From Pseudogulbenkiania subflava DSM 22618 (GTDB lineage: Bacteria; Pseudomonadota; Gammaproteobacteria; Burkholderiales; Chromobacteriaceae), in contig NZ_FXAG01000007.1 in the NCBI RefSeq assembly GCF_900177275.1, positions 1-64,000 of the forward strand: a stretch of DNA of 64,000 nt. Direction: 5' to 3'. Below the pieces are notes generated by a model, which ran no database searches, was not told the origin of the DNA, and saw nothing but the letters and a program-made list of their open reading frames with translations. A program made the position numbers and the translations under genes. Below, in pieces: positions 15,435-22,748 of this stretch (the stretch's first letter is position 1; the number at the start of each line of letters is the position of its first letter).

Positions 15435-16349
15435 ATGCAAGCCATCAAGCATGAAGCCAGTGTCGTGAGCGGCACGGAGGGCAAGACCGTGGAACAGAAA
15501 CTGGCGGCACGTGCCGCGTCCAAACGCCGTTTCCCGTCGCTGGAATCGGCCGATACCTCGCCCGCCGTACGCCTTCTGGTGCAGGCGATCAAGACCGTGG
15601 TGCCGCCGCTGTTGGGGCTGGCGCTGCTGGTGCTGGTCTGGGCGGTGGTCGCCAAGTCGCGCGGCGGCCTGCCGGGGCCGCTGTCCACCTGGGAGTCGGC
15701 CAAGCTGCTGTTCGCCGATCCGTTCTACCAGAACGGTCCGAACGATCAGGGCGTGGGCTGGAACATCCTCAACTCGCTCGGCCGCGTCGGCATCGGCTTC
15801 GGCATGGCGGCGCTGGTGGGTATCCCTGCCGGCTTTATCCTCGGCCGCTTCGCCTTCGTCTCGGCGATGTTCGCGCCGGTGATCAGCCTGCTGCGCCCGG
15901 TTTCGCCGCTCGCCTGGCTGCCGATCGGCCTTCTGGTGTTCAAGGCCGCCAACCCGGCGTCGATCTGGGTGATCTTCATCTCCAGCGTGTGGCCGATGAT
16001 CCTCAACACCGCTGCCGGGGTGCGCGCGGTGCCGCAGGATTACCTCAACGTGGCGCGTGTGTTGCGGCTTTCCGAGCTCAAGGTGTTCACCACCATCCTG
16101 TTCCCGTCGGTGCTGCCGCATGTGTTGACCGGGGTGCGCCTGTCGATCGGCGTGGCCTGGCTGGTGATCGTGGCGGCCGAGATGCTGACAGGCGGCGTCG
16201 GTATCGGTTTCTGGGTGTGGGACGAGTGGAACAACCTGAACGTCGAGCACATCATCATCGCCATCTTCGTCGTCGGTCTGGTGGGGCTGTTGCTGGAACA
16301 GGCGCTGATCCTGCTGGCCCGCCGCTTCAGCTTCGGTCAGGGAGTGTGA
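15435..16349 (+). CDS. nrtB: Nitrate ABC transporter, permease NrtB
   Basis: 304 residues. A ~50-residue cytoplasmic N-terminus precedes the first membrane helix (~52-70). About six helices follow, with the permease EAA-type loop around AAGVRAVPQDYLNVARVLRLS, which contacts the ATPase. Family members of the NrtB/SsuC/TauC type are about 250-300 residues. It lies between the binding protein and ATPase genes; the nrtC ATG is 3 nt after its stop, indicating one operon transcribed from the sigma-54 promoter at 13967. Confidence 0.93.
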   Translation: MQAIKHEASVVSGTEGKTVEQKLAARAASKRRFPSLESADTSPAVRLLVQAIKTVVPPLLGLALLVLVWAVVAKSRGGLPGPLSTWESAKLLFADPFYQNGPNDQGVGWNILNSLGRVGIGFGMAALVGIPAGFILGRFAFVSAMFAPVISLLRPVSPLAWLPIGLLVFKAANPASIWVIFISSVWPMILNTAAGVRAVPQDYLNVARVLRLSELKVFTTILFPSVLPHVLTGVRLSIGVAWLVIVAAEMLTGGVGIGFWVWDEWNNLNVEHIIIAIFVVGLVGLLLEQALILLARRFSFGQGV

Positions 16350-16352
16350 GTC

Positions 16353-17144
16353 ATGGAAAAATTCGTCGAATTGCAAGGCGTGGGCAAGAGCTTCGATAGC
16401 CGCAAGGGCCGTTTTGTGGCGCTGCGCGACGTCAACCTGACCATCCGCCAGGGCGAGTTCGTGTCGCTGATCGGCCACTCCGGCTGCGGCAAGTCCACCG
16501 TGCTCAACATCGTCGCCGGGCTGTACGACCCGAACGCCGGCATCGCCTTGTGCGGCGGGCGTGAGATCGATGGCCCGGGGCCGGAGCGTGCCGTGGTGTT
16601 CCAGAACCACAGCCTGCTGCCATGGCTGACCTGTTACGGCAACATCTACCTCGCGGTGGAGAAGGTGTTCGGCCAACGCGAGAACAAGGCCCAGCTCAAG
16701 GCGCGCTGCGAGGCGGCGCTGGCGCTGGTCAACCTGAGCCACGCCAGCGACAAGTACCCGCACGAGGTGTCGGGCGGCATGAAGCAGCGCGTCGGCATCG
16801 CCCGTGCGCTGGCGATGGAGCCCAAGGTGCTGCTGATGGACGAGCCCTTCGGTGCGCTCGACGCGCTCACCCGCGCCAACCTGCAGGACGAGCTGGTGAA
16901 GATCGTCGAGGCCACCCAGGCTACCGTGGTGATGGTGACGCACGACGTGGACGAGGCGGTACTGCTTTCCGACCGCATCGTGATGATGACCAACGGCCCG
17001 GCCGCCACCGTGGGCGAGATCCTCGAGGTGGCGCTGCCGCGTCCGCGTGACCGGCTGGCGCTGGCCAACGACAGCGCCTACCACGGCTATCGCAGCGCGG
17101 TGCTGGAGTTTTTGTATCAGAAGCATTTGCGACCGGCGGCGTAA
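16353..17144 (+). CDS. nrtC: Nitrate ABC transporter, ATPase subunit NrtC
   Basis: 263 residues, a single nucleotide-binding domain. Walker A GHSGCGKST (~res 43), signature VSGGMKQR, Walker B VLLMDEPFGALD and H-loop VTHDVDEAV are all intact. It lacks the C-terminal NrtA-like extension found in cyanobacterial NrtC, so it is closer to NrtD/NasD-type ATPases. Last gene of the operon, followed by a repeat and then the terminator at 17377. Confidence 0.93.
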   Translation: MEKFVELQGVGKSFDSRKGRFVALRDVNLTIRQGEFVSLIGHSGCGKSTVLNIVAGLYDPNAGIALCGGREIDGPGPERAVVFQNHSLLPWLTCYGNIYLAVEKVFGQRENKAQLKARCEAALALVNLSHASDKYPHEVSGGMKQRVGIARALAMEPKVLLMDEPFGALDALTRANLQDELVKIVEATQATVVMVTHDVDEAVLLSDRIVMMTNGPAATVGEILEVALPRPRDRLALANDSAYHGYRSAVLEFLYQKHLRPAA

Positions 17145-17154
17145 ACCTATTTCA

Positions 17155-17347
17155 TTAGGCCGCTGTGCCTGCGCATCTTGAGCGCCGGCAGTACTGCGTG
17201 CAAATCCATCGCTGAGCCAATCGAAGATTGGCACGCAGGGATTTGCTCAGCGATCAGGAATCCTCATGTACTCCATGACCATTCCGGTTCCTGTGCGCTG
17301 GCGGTACTCAACCTGCTTTGGCTCGCTGGCCTACTGAAACAGGTTCT
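17155..17347 (-). repeat. Dispersed repeat, copy A
   Basis: Read on the minus strand it begins AGAACCTGTTTCAGTAGGCC and continues through the CAGGAACCGGAATG core and an AATCTTCGATTGG stem. The same sequence, in the opposite orientation, lies at 33937-34150 with many substitutions and small indels. Its AGAACCTGTT end is shared with the elements at 19099 and 20931. Confidence 0.75.
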
Positions 17348-17376
17348 ATCTATGTGGTACGTGGTGGTAACGCAAG

Positions 17377-17408
17377 GCGGGGAAGACGCGAGTCTTCCCC
17401 GCTTTTTT
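17377..17408 (+). terminator. Strong intrinsic terminator after nrtABC
   Basis: GCGGGGAAGAC / GCGA / GTCTTCCCCGC, a perfect 11-bp stem, followed by T6. Confidence 0.93.
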
Positions 17409-17449
17409 CATGCCCCGGACGGGGCGATGTTCCTGGCTGGTGCATCGGC

Positions 17450-17464
17450 GCACTTGTGCAGTGC
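17450..17464. promoter_or_regulatory. NtrC-type site upstream of the MFS nitrate transporter
   Basis: GCAC-TTGTGCA-GTGC, exact GCAC-N7-GTGC, about 95 bp upstream of the predicted sigma-54 start. Confidence 0.75.
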
Positions 17465-17525
17465 GTCAGCGCCGCGCGCCAGGCCGGATGAGGCTCCCAG
17501 GGCCTCCAGAGACGACTAGCAGGGC

Positions 17526-17540
17526 TGGCACGCTAGTTGC
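17526..17540 (+). promoter_or_regulatory. Sigma-54 promoter of the MFS nitrate transporter
   Basis: TGGCACG-CTAG-TTGC followed by T, a perfect core consensus. Predicted start about 17552. Confidence 0.92.
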
Positions 17541-17576
17541 TATATCCCCTTTGAACAATTTAAACCCGGCGAGCCC

Positions 17577-17696
17577 GGCCAACGACGGCCACGCTTGCCG
17601 GGGCGCAGGGGAGGCCGACGCAGGTCTTCGCCTGACTCGGACAACGGCGTCCGCTACCCGCAGTGAACACTGCGCGGCAGCGGACGCTTTTTTTTT
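17577..17696 (+). promoter_or_regulatory. ANTAR-type antitermination leader of the MFS transporter
   Basis: P1: GGCC / AACGAC / GGCC (17577-17590), extended outward after a 2x2 internal loop. P2: CGGAC / AACGGC / GTCCG (17638-17653). Both hexaloops have A1 and G4. Terminator GCGTCCGCT (17647-17655) overlaps P2 and pairs with AGCGGACGC (17679-17687), followed by nine T. The 47-nt linker between P1 and P2 is longer than in the other three leaders. Confidence 0.9.
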
Positions 17697-17735
17697 GCGC
17701 GGCGACTCGTTCGCATCGATATCGGGAGAAGGTAC

Positions 17736-18947
17736 ATGAACAAGAGTTTCTGGAAGGCCGGGCACTGGCCCACTCTGCTGGCCGCGTTTCTCTACTTCGA
17801 CTTGAGCTTCATGGTCTGGTACATCCTCGGGCCGCTGGCGATCCAGATCGCCGACAGCTTGTCTCTGTCCGCGCAGCAGCGCGGCATGATGGTGGCCACG
17901 CCGATCCTGGCCGGCGCGGTGCTGCGCTTCGCCATCGGTCTGATGGTGGACCGCCTGTCGCCCAAGACCGCCGGCATCATCGGTCAGGTGGTGGTAATCG
18001 CCGCGCTGGGCGTGGCCTGGCACTTCGGCATCCACTCCTTCCACCAGGCGCTGCTGCTGGGCCTGTTCCTCGGCGTGGCCGGTGCCTCGTTCGCGGTGTC
18101 GCTGCCGCTGGCGTCGCAGTGGTATCCGCCCGAGCACCAGGGCAAGGCGATGGGCATCGCCGGCGCCGGCAACTCCGGCACGGTGTTCGCCGCCTTGCTG
18201 GCGCCCGGCCTGGCCGCCGCCTTCGGCTGGGAGAACGTGTTCGGCTTCGCGCTGATCCCGCTGTCCATCGTGTTCGTGGTGTTCTGTCTGCTGGCCAAGA
18301 ACGCGCCGAACCGCGCGCCGGCCAAGTCGATGGCCGACTACCTGAAGGTGCTGGGCGACAAGGATAGCTGGTGGTTCATGTTCTTCTACAGCATGACCTT
18401 CGGCGGCTTCGTCGGCCTGGCCGGCGCCTTGCCGGGCTACTTCCACGACCAGTACGGCCTGAACGCCGTGACCGCCGGCTACTACACCGCGGCCTGCGTG
18501 TTCGCCGGTTCGATGATGCGTCCGTTGGGCGGCGCGCTGGCCGACCGCATCGGCGGCATCCGCACCCTGCTGGTGATGTACACCGTCGCCGCGCTGCTGC
18601 TGGGCGTGGTCGGCTTCAACCTGCCGCAGGCCTACGCCGCGCTGGCCTTGTTCATCGGCGCCATGCTGGCGCTCGGTTGCGGCAACGGTGCGGTGTTCCA
18701 GCTGGTGCCGCAGCGTTTCCGCAAGGAGATCGGCGTGATGACCGGCCTGGTCGGCATGGCCGGCGGCATCGGCGGCTTCCTGCTCGCGGCGGGCCTGGGC
18801 TTCGTCAAGCAGACCACCGGCAACTACCAGATCGGCCTGTGGCTGTTCGCCAGCCTTGGCCTGCTGGCCTGGTTCGGCCTGCACAGCGTGAAGCTGCGCT
18901 GGCGCACCACCTGGGGCTCGGCCAACGCCACCTCGGCACGGGTGTAA
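17736..18947 (+). CDS. MFS nitrate/nitrite transporter (NarK/NasA family)
   Basis: Inner-membrane nitrate importer, 403 residues with about 12 helices. The two nitrate-signature regions are GIAGAGNSGTVFAALLAPG (helix 5) and GMAGGIGGFLLAAGLG (helix 11). A conserved Arg occurs in the helix 2 region, and motif DRLSPK lies after helix 2. Start has GGGAGAAGG 6 nt upstream. Called nasA in Pseudomonas, narK-like elsewhere. A second nitrate uptake route beside nrtABC, monocistronic, under its own NtrC/sigma-54/ANTAR control region. In Pseudomonas the orthologous gene also neighbours the kinase/phosphatase and nirBD genes. Confidence 0.93.
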   Translation: MNKSFWKAGHWPTLLAAFLYFDLSFMVWYILGPLAIQIADSLSLSAQQRGMMVATPILAGAVLRFAIGLMVDRLSPKTAGIIGQVVVIAALGVAWHFGIHSFHQALLLGLFLGVAGASFAVSLPLASQWYPPEHQGKAMGIAGAGNSGTVFAALLAPGLAAAFGWENVFGFALIPLSIVFVVFCLLAKNAPNRAPAKSMADYLKVLGDKDSWWFMFFYSMTFGGFVGLAGALPGYFHDQYGLNAVTAGYYTAACVFAGSMMRPLGGALADRIGGIRTLLVMYTVAALLLGVVGFNLPQAYAALALFIGAMLALGCGNGAVFQLVPQRFRKEIGVMTGLVGMAGGIGGFLLAAGLGFVKQTTGNYQIGLWLFASLGLLAWFGLHSVKLRWRTTWGSANATSARV

Positions 18948-18950
18948 CAA

Positions 18951-19095
18951 CGGTTTACGATCTGTCGCAAGCGGATCGTGAGAGGGATGACGCGGGGTGT
19001 TGTTCGGCGCGATGAGCCGGCAGCGCCCCGTTCATCCTATGTTTGTAACAGCGTCTGAGCCCCGATCCGGGGCTCGTCGCACGATGGTAAACAGG
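18951..19095. repeat. Degenerate short inverted-repeat element
   Basis: Begins CGGTTTACGATCTGTCGC and ends CGATGGTAAACAGGC, an imperfect version of the terminal repeats of the 19099 and 20931 elements. It contains the hairpin GAGCCCC/GGGGCTC (19057-19075). Directly abuts the next element. Confidence 0.5.
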
Positions 19096-19098
19096 CTT

Positions 19099-19242
19099 AG
19101 AACCTGTTCACGATCTGTCGCGAGCGGCCCTCAGCGGGGTGAAGAGCAGCACAGAAACCGGAATGTACAAGTAGTACATGAGGATTTCGAGCAGCACATG
19201 AGCCCCAATCAGGGACGCGCAGCAAGATCGTGGACAGGTTCT
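19099..19242. repeat. MITE-like element, 144 bp
   Basis: Terminal inverted repeats AGAACCTGTTCACGATCT (19099-19116) and AGATCGTGGACAGGTTCT (19225-19242) differ at one base. The interior contains the CAGAAACCGGAATGTACA core also seen in the longer repeats at 17.2 and 34.0 kb. Bases just right of it (TTAGGAGAG) provide the ribosome-binding site of the next gene. Confidence 0.8.
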
Positions 19243-19253
19243 TAGGAGAGATC

Positions 19254-20924
19254 ATGGCGCTTGCCTTGTCCGTCGGCCACGTCACCGAAACCGGCCCCAA
19301 GCCGCGCAACGAGGACGCGCTGGCCTGCGTGACGCCGGAAGCCGAACTGCTGACCAGCAAGGGGGCGCTGTTCGTGCTGGCCGACGGGGTGTCGAGCTGC
19401 GCCGACGGCAAGCTCGCCGCCCAGTCCAGCGTGCGCGCGGTGGCGGCGGACTACTACGCCACGCCGGAAACCTGGGAGGTCGGCACCGCGCTCGACCGCC
19501 TGCTAACCGCGCACAACCGCTGGCTGCGCTCGCAAGGCAAGACGCTGGTGGCGACGCTGACCGCGCTGGTATTGCGTGGCCGGCGCTTTACCGTGGCGCA
19601 CGTCGGTGACAGCCGGCTTTATCGCCTGACCGGCGGCCGGCTGTTCTGCCTCACCACCGACCATGTGTGGGACGAGCCGTCGATGCGCCACGTGCTCAAG
19701 CGGGCGATGGGGCTGGACGAACACGTGATGGCCGACTTCCTCGACGGCGACGTGGCCGAGGGCGACGTGTTCCTGCTGGTCAGCGATGGCGTGTGGGGGC
19801 CGCTGGGCGACAAGCGCCTGGACGAAGTGCTGCGGCTGCACGTCGACCCGCAGCGCGCGGCCCAGGTGCTGGTGGACGAGGCCATCGCCGCTGGTTCCGG
19901 TGACAATCTGTCGGCCATCGTATTGCGCGTCGACGACCTGCCTTCGGCCAACCTCGGCGACGAGCTGGCGCGCGGCGCCTTCCAGTCGCTGCCACCGCGC
20001 CTCAAGCCGGGGCAGGAGTTCGACGGCCTGACCGTCGAGGCGGTACTGAACGACGGGCCGTCCGGGCTCGCCTACCGCGTGTTGGACGCCACCGGACGGC
20101 GCTGGGTGATGAAGACGCTGCCGCCGACGCTGGCCGGCGACAGCCAGGCCGAGCAGGCGCTGTTGGTCGAAGAATGGCTGCAGAAGCGCCTGACCGCACA
20201 CTACTTTGCCGAGATCAAGCCGCTGCCGGCGCGCCAGCACCTCTACTACCTGCTGCGCTGGTACAACGGCGAAAACCTGGCCGAACGGCGCCGGCGCGAG
20301 GGCGCCAGCATCAGCCCGAGCGAGGTGGTCAAGATCGGCCTCCGGCTGACGCGTGCGCTGGCGGCGCTGCACCGGCTCAATATCCTGCACCGCGACGTCA
20401 AGCCGGAAAACGTCCACATCGACCACGACGACAAGCTGCGCCTGTTGGACCTGGGCGTGGCGTACTGCCCGGGGCTGACCGTCGACAAGGACGGGGCGAT
20501 GCCGGGCACGCCGAGCTACATGGCGCCGGAACTGTTCGACGGCGCCTTTGCCAGCGTGCAGACCGATCTCTACGCCGCCGGCGTGACACTGTACTGGCTG
20601 CTGACCGGCCACTACCCCTACGGCGAGGTGGAACCGTTCCAGCACCCGCGCTTCGGCGCCCCCGAACTGCCGACGCGCTACCGCCCGGACCTGCCGTTGT
20701 GGTTGGAGAACGTGCTGCTGAAGGCAGTCGAGCGCGACCCGGCGCGCCGTTTCGAGACCGCGGAAGAACTGCTGCTGGCGCTGGAGAAGGGCGACGCGCA
20801 GCCGGTTTCCGTGCGCCGCCGCGTGCCGTGGGCCGAGCGCGCTCCGCTCAAGCTGTGGCGTGCCATCGCGCTGGTATCGCTGTTGCTCAACCTGGTGCTG
20901 GTGTACTTGCTGCTGGTGTTGTGA
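19254..20924 (+). CDS. PP2C phosphatase-Ser/Thr kinase fusion, membrane-anchored
   Basis: 556 residues. N-terminal PP2C-like phosphatase (~1-235) with GPKPRNEDA, VLADGVSS and VAHVGDSRLYRL. C-terminal Hanks kinase (~260-520) with an AMK-like VMK, catalytic HRDVKPENV (~res 380), LLDLGVA in place of DFG, and PSYMAPE. A single membrane helix ends the protein (~535-556), so both domains face the cytoplasm. Start fixed by AGGAGAG 3 nt before ATG. The same fusion lies beside nirBD and the MFS nitrate transporter in Pseudomonas, so it is a conserved but functionally undefined part of nitrate assimilation loci. Here it is bracketed by two MITE-like elements. No sigma-54 leader precedes it. Confidence 0.92.
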   Translation: MALALSVGHVTETGPKPRNEDALACVTPEAELLTSKGALFVLADGVSSCADGKLAAQSSVRAVAADYYATPETWEVGTALDRLLTAHNRWLRSQGKTLVATLTALVLRGRRFTVAHVGDSRLYRLTGGRLFCLTTDHVWDEPSMRHVLKRAMGLDEHVMADFLDGDVAEGDVFLLVSDGVWGPLGDKRLDEVLRLHVDPQRAAQVLVDEAIAAGSGDNLSAIVLRVDDLPSANLGDELARGAFQSLPPRLKPGQEFDGLTVEAVLNDGPSGLAYRVLDATGRRWVMKTLPPTLAGDSQAEQALLVEEWLQKRLTAHYFAEIKPLPARQHLYYLLRWYNGENLAERRRREGASISPSEVVKIGLRLTRALAALHRLNILHRDVKPENVHIDHDDKLRLLDLGVAYCPGLTVDKDGAMPGTPSYMAPELFDGAFASVQTDLYAAGVTLYWLLTGHYPYGEVEPFQHPRFGAPELPTRYRPDLPLWLENVLLKAVERDPARRFETAEELLLALEKGDAQPVSVRRRVPWAERAPLKLWRAIALVSLLLNLVLVYLLLVL

Positions 20925-20930
20925 GCGGTG

Positions 20931-21072
20931 AGAACCTGTTTACGATCTGCTGCGCTTCGGCGATACGGCGTTAAAAACGACTTCGGAATGCTCATTTACC
21001 GCTTGTAAACTCCGCTTCCTCAGGCGTTTTCGCCTTGTCTCGCTCTAGCTCGCGTGATCGTAAACAGGTTCT
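20931..21072. repeat. MITE-like element, 142 bp
   Basis: Perfect 17-bp terminal inverted repeats: AGAACCTGTTTACGATC (20931-20947) and its complement (21056-21072). No ORF. The ends match those of the element at 19099; the interior differs. Confidence 0.85.
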
Positions 21073-21079
21073 AAGCGGC

Positions 21080-21961
21080 TCAGGCTGCCGTCGCTATCGG
21101 CGCATCCAGCTCGCGGCAGAACAATTCCGCCAGCCGCCGGGTCAGCGGGTCGTTGTCGCCGCTTTGCCGGTAGACGCCGACCGGCATGCCGGGCAGTGGC
21201 GGCAGGCTGCCGTCGTTGACGCAGCGGCTGTGGGCGGGCGGCGTGTCCGCCAGCATCGCCGCCACCCCCAGGCCGGCCTCCACCGCCGCCTGGATGGCGG
21301 TCAGGCTGGCGCTTTCGAACACGATATGCCAAGGCTGCCCGGCCCGGTTCAGGGTCGCCAGCGTCTGCTCGCGCCACGAGCATGGCGCGCTGAAAATCAC
21401 CAGCGGCAAGGAGGGGGACGTCGTCAGCACTTTGCCGCGTGCGGCAAACCAGGCCAGCGGGCACATAAACTGGGCGTCTGGCTTCGGCAGCAGGCTGCTG
21501 TCGGCCAGTGGTGAACTCACCATCACGTCGAGCTCGCCCGCGTTCATCGCGGTGAACAACTCCACCTTCATCCCCACCGTGACCGACAGGCGCAACCCCG
21601 GATGCACGCTGGCGAAATCCGCCAGCACGCGAGGCAGCCGGGTGCCGGTGAAGTCCTCCATGATGCCAATGCGGCGGTGCTGCTCGCAGGCCGGCAGGCC
21701 GCCCAGACCCGGCACCAATTGGTCGGTCAGCGTCAGCAAGCGCTCGGCGTAGGGCAGCAGGGCTTCTCCGGCCCCGGTCAGCCGGATGCCGCGTGGTGAA
21801 CGCTCCAGCAGGGGCTGGCCCAGCTGCTGCTCCAGCTTGCGGATCTGCAGGCTGACGGCAGGCTGGGTACGCTGCAGCAAGGTGGCTGCGCGGTTGATGC
21901 TGCCATTGCGTACCACGCTGACGAAGGCGCGCAGCAGTGCGGTGTCCAGGTCCATAGTCAT
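21080..21961 (-). CDS. LysR-family transcriptional regulator
   Basis: About 293 residues. The N-terminal winged HTH has the LysR pattern (LRAFVSVVRNGSINRAATLL, QPAVSLQIRKLEQQLG, LLERSPRGIRLT); an effector-binding domain follows from ~90. Several ATGs are clustered (21967, 21961, 21955); 21961 has the best-spaced AAGAG. Divergent from the EamA-type transporter gene, which it probably controls. The pair interrupts the nitrate cluster and looks like an insertion; the effector is unknown. Confidence 0.88.
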   Translation of the reverse strand: MTMDLDTALLRAFVSVVRNGSINRAATLLQRTQPAVSLQIRKLEQQLGQPLLERSPRGIRLTGAGEALLPYAERLLTLTDQLVPGLGGLPACEQHRRIGIMEDFTGTRLPRVLADFASVHPGLRLSVTVGMKVELFTAMNAGELDVMVSSPLADSSLLPKPDAQFMCPLAWFAARGKVLTTSPSLPLVIFSAPCSWREQTLATLNRAGQPWHIVFESASLTAIQAAVEAGLGVAAMLADTPPAHSRCVNDGSLPPLPGMPVGVYRQSGDNDPLTRRLAELFCRELDAPIATAA

Positions 21962-22054
21962 AAACATCTCTTATAGCCGGCATAGTAAACGACAGTCTAC
22001 CTATATCTGGCACGGGTCGATAGCATGGAGGCATCCACTTTTCGGGAGTCCATC

Positions 22055-22465
22055 ATGTATCTATCTGCCTTGCTGCTGGCGGTCGCCGGCTCGGTGATCT
22101 ACCACTTGTCGCTCAAGCACGTGCCGCAGGCGGTGAATCCGTTCCTGACCCTGGCCGTGAGCTACGGCCTGGCCATGTTGCTGTGCCTCGTCGGCATGCT
22201 GTTCAGCCCGGGCAGCCGCAGCCTGCTGGCCGTGAACTGGAGCAGCAGCGGTGTCGCGCTCGGCATCCTCGGCATCGAGCTGGGTTTTCTGCTGGCCTAC
22301 CGCGCCGGCTGGCAGATGGGCGTGGCCTCGCTCAGCGCCAACGTGATCAGCACCCTGGTGCTGCTGCCGCTGGGCTTCCTGCTGTTTCGCGAACAGCCCT
22401 CGCTGCTGCGTCTGGGTGGGGCCATGGTGAGTCTTACCGGGTTGTGGCTGATGGTGCAGAAGTAA
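22055..22465 (+). CDS. Small EamA/DMT-type membrane transporter (4-5 helices)
   Basis: 136 residues, hydrophobic throughout. It starts MYLSALLLAVAGSVIYHLSLKHVP and ends LRLGGAMVSLTGLWLMVQK, the half-size form of the drug/metabolite transporter superfamily. It would act as a dimer in the inner membrane; the substrate is not predictable. Start chosen at 22055 behind CGGGAG. Divergently paired with the LysR gene. Confidence 0.8.
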   Translation: MYLSALLLAVAGSVIYHLSLKHVPQAVNPFLTLAVSYGLAMLLCLVGMLFSPGSRSLLAVNWSSSGVALGILGIELGFLLAYRAGWQMGVASLSANVISTLVLLPLGFLLFREQPSLLRLGGAMVSLTGLWLMVQK

Positions 22466-22481
22466 TGCCCATGGGTGCCAT

Positions 22482-22496
22482 GCACGGTCTTGGTGC
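22482..22496. promoter_or_regulatory. NtrC-type site upstream of nirB
   Basis: GCAC-GGTCTTG-GTGC, exact GCAC-N7-GTGC, about 106 bp upstream of the predicted sigma-54 start. Confidence 0.75.
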
Positions 22497-22568
22497 GGTT
22501 GTGCACTGCAAACAAGAAGGGAGACGTCGAAAAAGGCGGTAAACCGCATCGGAAGGGCGGAAAAAGGC

Positions 22569-22583
22569 TGGCACGGCACTTGC
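22569..22583 (+). promoter_or_regulatory. Sigma-54 promoter of nirBD
   Basis: TGGCACG-GCAC-TTGC followed by T, a perfect core consensus. Predicted start about 22595. Confidence 0.92.
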
Positions 22584-22611
22584 TAGTAAGGCAGCAGACA
22601 ATGTTGCCCGG

Positions 22612-22689
22612 TTTGCCAATGGCGGTGAAGCGGGTAAGGACAAAGAGGTCCGTTCAGCATGGGGGAATCCATGGGAACGGACTTTTTTT
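22612..22689 (+). promoter_or_regulatory. ANTAR-type antitermination leader of nirBD
   Basis: P1: TTTGCC / AATGGC / GGTGAA (22612-22629, with G-U pairs). P2: GGAC / AAAGAG / GTCC (22638-22651). Both hexaloops have A1 and G4. Terminator GTCCGTTC (22648-22655) overlaps P2 and pairs with GAACGGAC (22675-22682), nested CATGG/CCATG, followed by T7. Confidence 0.9.
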
Positions 22690-22748
22690 ATTTGGTCTCG
22701 CTGCGGCAAGGGTGAATGCGGCGTAGCCACGATGCTAAGGAGATCCCG

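Noticed and set aside
14568-17234. 888-codon open frame antisense to nrtABC
   Set aside because: A GC-rich shadow: low-complexity His/Gln/Arg composition with nrtA, nrtB and nrtC fully supported on the other strand. Similar long antisense frames over clpB, nirB, porin and leuC were dropped for the same reason.
16962-17234. Shared MPIFDWLSDG peptide start in minus-strand frames at 17.2 and 34.1 kb
   Set aside because: It arises from translating the dispersed repeat copies, not from a protein family.
22003-22022. TGGCACG at 22009 as a sigma-54 promoter for the EamA-type gene
   Set aside because: No TTGC at the required 4-bp spacing and no NtrC-type dyad nearby.
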